Assembly: GCF_030936135.1 (NCBI RefSeq)
Contig: NC_082595.1
Span: forward strand, 101,225,334 to 101,289,333
Length of the DNA: 64,000 nt
Source: Gavia stellata
Taxonomy: Eukaryota > Chordata > Aves > Gaviiformes > Gaviidae
Direction of reading: 5' to 3'
Shown here: in pieces, positions 60,892-64,000 of the stretch
How the letters are laid out: every line of letters begins with the position of its first letter
Position numbering within the stretch: the stretch's first letter is position 1
Program-made: the position numbers and the translations under genes
The notes under the pieces: generated by a model
Told to the model about the DNA's origin: nothing
Databases searched by the model: none
Seen by the model: only the letters and a program-made list of their open reading frames with translations

Positions 60892-63480
60892 CTGCAGGTC
60901 AAAAATGTGGAAGTCAATAGACAAGTGGGATGTGCCTCAGTTCTTAATCACTATGGGTTTAGTGATAGGACTGTCCTGAAGGAGAATGTGAAATACCTGA
61001 CATTTTAACTTGGTGAACTTGTTTTATTCCTTTCTGCTCTGCTGCTCCCAGCAACCATTTGACGGGGTTCATTTGAAGGGAAGCAAGTAAGTATATTTTG
61101 CTAAGTTACAGATTTTAACTTTATCATGGAAATCCTTTTTCTTGGGACACCATGATTATCCAGAATAAATCAATGCATTGCTGAACATTATCACAATCCC
61201 GCTTAATATCTTTTTTTTTTTCTTCTCCACTTGAAACTTGGACTTCCTTGTCCACTTGAAAATTGTTCGTGTGAAATCAAGGAGAAGGTGTAACGGAATT
61301 TATACGTGCAACTACTTTTTTTGCATGCACAAATGTGAATTTGGGCCACATACTTATGCAAAGATTTACTGACACAGCTCAGGTGGTCAGGTGTCAAAGA
61401 CTGTCCTTAAGTAATGAGTACAAAATCATATCCTGTCAAACATGATTACCTTGGTGATTTCTAATGGCAGTACTGAATGAGACAGATTTTGATTCATTTG
61501 AGATCTCTCTAAAGATAATGGGCCAACATGTTATATCCACAGTTCAGCATTCTTATTTCCTTGACCTTTCATCTGCTTGTCTCTCTCTGTCTCCATCTGT
61601 CCTCTCATCTTATTTAGAATCTTATCCCTTTGGAGTAAGACTTGCTTTTTGCTCTAGGTTTATACACAGACCTCTGCTTTGGGATCTTGGCCCTTGAATG
61701 GAATTCCTTGGGATTACAACAATAATTAATCATCAAATGAACGCAAGATGGGTTGATTTTCATTAAAGAAGCTTTGAAAAGTCAGGCCAGTTGTTAAGAA
61801 TTAAAACATAGATTTCATAATTAAATTCTGGGAATCTCACTTTAAAAAGCACAGCTACGTCACGTGGGGCTATGCTTAGGAACACTCTAAGTGAGAGCCT
61901 GGTAAGGGGCCTAGGGAAAAATCTTAGTATGTGGTCATAACCCCTTTGTACCTTTTTTCTTTTCGTACTCTATGTAATGCTCTAGTGCACTACCAATTTC
62001 TTAGAGTATTAGAGAATAAGGGGGAGTGGAGGAGGGGATGCCATTTTCTTGTCCAATGCCTGTACATTTTGCAGCCCAAGGAGATCCTGTCCTGTGATTA
62101 AGATTCTTAAGTGCTACAAGCATGAGATACAATACTTTTAAGTTAGTGTCTTAAAGATTTCAATAAAGGAATCCAAACAAAAATATATTATTTCTTTTTG
62201 CCTTCTTTGTCTCCAAGTAGAAAGTACCACCCAACAAACCCACAGTTCTCTAGCCTAATGATTCCTGTGACTAAACAATTTACGAATCTCTTAAAAACTA
62301 CAAAGAATTCAAACGCAAATAGCATACTGGAAGGAAACAAAGGTCAAGGCGTATTTAGCTGGGCATAGCTAACAGCTCTGATTTTCAAAGTGTGAGGAGT
62401 TAAACAGTTAAATCTTGCTTATATTCAAAGTGAATTTGACACTGAACTCTAACAAATCTCTTGAAAACTGACTGTGCTAGCACTGCTGCTATCTCTAGCT
62501 GCTACAGATAGGAAAAGCTGCAGTAAATTCACTAGTCAGCCAAGCCTCACTGGGGAACAAAGTGAATTATTTTATGACAATGCTTTTATGTTAAAAACAC
62601 CTTTACTATGCTTGTGCTATTAATGCTATTAACAGCTATCTGCTATATTTAGAACAGCACGGGTATTGACAGAAATAATTTTTCCACTATGTATTTCCAA
62701 AAAGTGATCAGGAATGCTGAAAATCTTTTAACTTCCTGAGACTAGAACAGAAGCAATGGAAATCTACTCTTAAAACCTGAAGGAAGTGTTCTGCCACAGC
62801 TCTACTGCCAGCAAGTATGACTGCTAATTATGATTTAATAAATTTTCTAAGACTGCTGCGGTAGACGTTATCAAACAATTCTCCATGGACATAAAAAGAA
62901 CTCTGTAGATGGCATTTTTTCAAGTCAGTCTCACTAAAACATGTGTTCCTCTAAACCATACATATTTTTAGTGGGGTTTTTTCTTTTTTTTTTTTTTCCT
63001 TGTAATTTCACTTGCTTTCCATGCTGGAGGCTGTTTACCTTGGCCATTTCTCTTATCTCATGCAATGAAAGCAAAATATTCCATTTCACCTCTGCTTATA
63101 CCCTCATACCCAATTAGGGGATCTATTTCTTTTGCTGGTCCTCAAGAACAATTTCCAGGGTGACAATGAAAGCAAGGAAAAATTAAAGCTCACCAAAAAA
63201 AAGAAAAAAAAGGTTCATTTCTGAATAAAGTAATTCGAATAATATTGAATCAACGTTATCTTTAATCATAGTAGCCCTATTGTAAGTGAGACATAAAAAA
63301 ATGGAATGAGGAACTAAGATGTTTTGGTTTTGGTTTTTTGGGGTGTTTTGGGAGGGAGGAGGTTGCACCAAACTTAAAACAATTTGGCGGCCTATCTTAA
63401 CTGATGGTCTTAAAAGGAAAGGAGCTTCATGCGCCCTGTGTCCAGCAGAAAATGCAGGTTGCTCCTTACTCACACCTCAG
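60892..63480 (-). other. Putative long NT5C1B intron or upstream region, no exon recognised
   Basis: This 2.6-kb AT-rich stretch lies upstream of the first recognised NT5C1B exon. I read the minus strand for the expected upstream coding exon of the nucleotidase and did not find it. Simple tracts are present: T-rich runs at about 61210-61224 and 62975-63000, and a G/T-rich run at about 63320-63362. A short direct repeat (TCCACTTGAAA, twice) lies near 61227-61262. Confidence 0.5.
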
Positions 63481-63591
63481 ATGTGAAGCGGAGAGCCGGG
63501 GGATACAAAGCGGGATGCTGGGGGTGAAACTCCGCTCCCGGTGATGCGAGCAGTACGTGATCTCCCGCAGGCGTTTAGCATTAGTGCCGGC

Positions 63592-63766
63592 GGGAGGGGA
63601 GAGGAGGGAAGGGGAGAGGAGAGGAGGGGAGGGAAGGGGAAAGGAGAGGAGGGAAGGGGAGGGGAGGGGAAAGGAGAGGAGGGAAGGGGAGGGGAGGGGA
63701 AAGGAGAGGAGGGAAGGGGAGGGGAGGGGAGAGGAGAGGAGGGGAGGGGAGGGGAGGGGAGGGGAG
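63592..63766 (+). repeat. 175-nt uninterrupted purine tract with three identical 30-bp units
   Basis: Every base on the plus strand from 63592 to 63766 is G or A. From 63641 to 63730 a 30-bp unit beginning AAGGAGAGGAGGGAAGGGGA repeats three times without a mismatch. The flanks are looser GGGGA/GAGGA repeats. Runs of three or four G separated by single A could form G-quadruplexes, and the tract could form triplex DNA. Confidence 0.9.
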
Positions 63767-63777
63767 CCCGCAAGCCC

Positions 63778-64000
63778 ATGGCGACGCAGCGAGATGCGGA
63801 GGTGATGCCGGGCTCGGGGGCCGAGGCGAGCTCGCCGCTGAGGGAACAACTCCCAGAACGTTTCCCCGGGGCAGGATTATCTCCGCTCGAGGAGGCTTCG
63901 GGCTCCTCCCCTTCCCGAAATTTGGCCTTGCCGCATCCTCCCTGCCCCGCCGCACCCCCCCGGCGGCCCAGCCCGCCCCGGCTCGCCCCGGCCCGGCTAC
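63778..64000 (+). CDS. Possible first exon of an unidentified plus-strand gene (open to the window edge)
   Basis: An ATG in good context (AAGCCCATGG) opens a frame of 74 codons with no stop up to the last base. It starts MATQRDAEVMPGSGAEASSP and becomes Pro/Arg rich at the end. The same frame is already open upstream to about 63487 through the purine tract. I recognise no domain. Very GC-rich DNA lacks stops by chance, so this is only a candidate; an alternative is untranslated promoter sequence. Confidence 0.2.
   Translation, partial: MATQRDAEVMPGSGAEASSPLREQLPERFPGAGLSPLEEASGSSPSRNLALPHPPCPAAPPRRPSPPRLAPARL

Larger units (their letters stand above)
63480..64000. promoter_or_regulatory. CpG-rich block at the right edge, probable promoter/first-exon region
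   Basis: Base composition changes abruptly from AT-rich to GC- and CpG-rich at about 63480 and stays so to the window end, interrupted by a purine tract at 63592-63766. On the minus strand, GTAAGG and GTGTGA donor-like sites occur around 63465-63478, so a minus-strand first exon ending there is possible. On the plus strand a frame is open to the edge. It may be the NT5C1B promoter, a divergent promoter, or an intragenic island; the window ends too early to decide. Confidence 0.5.

Noticed and set aside
63466..63955. Ser/Pro-rich minus-strand frames of 100-127 residues
   Set aside because: They read through the complement of the purine tract; the repeat explains the open frames.

Overview
The window looks like nuclear DNA of a bird. 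It has a low density of interspersed repeats dominated by CR1 LINEs, including several recognisable 3' ends (ATTCTATGATTCTATG-type tails). There is one avian-style endogenous retroviral LTR, traces of very old MIR/L2-like elements, and compact CpG-island promoters. Two vertebrate genes are clear, both on the minus strand and head-to-tail: NT5C1B (cytosolic 5'-nucleotidase IB, upstream, 3' half only) and RDH14 (retinol dehydrogenase 14, complete). The same neighbours in the same orientation occur on human chromosome 2p24, which supports both identities.

Layout. 1-45145 is a gene-free, AT-rich stretch that I read as intergenic. It carries a CR1 3' end at 20.87 kb, a ~1.1 kb LTR abutting a truncated CR1 (25.07-27.65 kb), an ancient CR1 remnant (35.1-35.7 kb), a younger CR1 fragment (40.6-41.3 kb), scattered old MIR/L2/CR1 tails, simple repeats, and a 109-bp element with perfect 36-bp terminal inverted repeats and ACAT flanks at 15.9 kb. 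RDH14 occupies about 45.0-49.7 kb as two coding exons split by a 3.45-kb intron, with a CpG-island promoter holding a CCAAT box and a ZNF143-like site. The 8-kb spacer (49.7-57.3 kb) contains a decayed 1.4-kb CR1. Four C-terminal coding exons of NT5C1B lie at 57.9-60.9 kb. Their splice sites and phases agree, giving 258 continuous residues including the catalytic core. The preceding coding exons were not found. The last 0.5 kb (63.5-64.0 kb) is a CpG-rich block with a 175-nt uninterrupted purine tract and a plus-strand frame that stays open to the window edge; it may be a promoter or first exon.

How the genes work: RDH14 is a membrane-anchored short-chain dehydrogenase acting on retinoids. 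NT5C1B dephosphorylates AMP/IMP in the cytosol. I see no metabolic link; the relation is positional, and in human a read-through transcript joins them. The most unusual items are the perfect inverted-repeat element (15.9 kb), the purine tract with an open frame at the right edge, and the LTR with an internal ~50-bp repeat array directly abutting a CR1. I found no RNA genes, CRISPR arrays or bacterial-type features.
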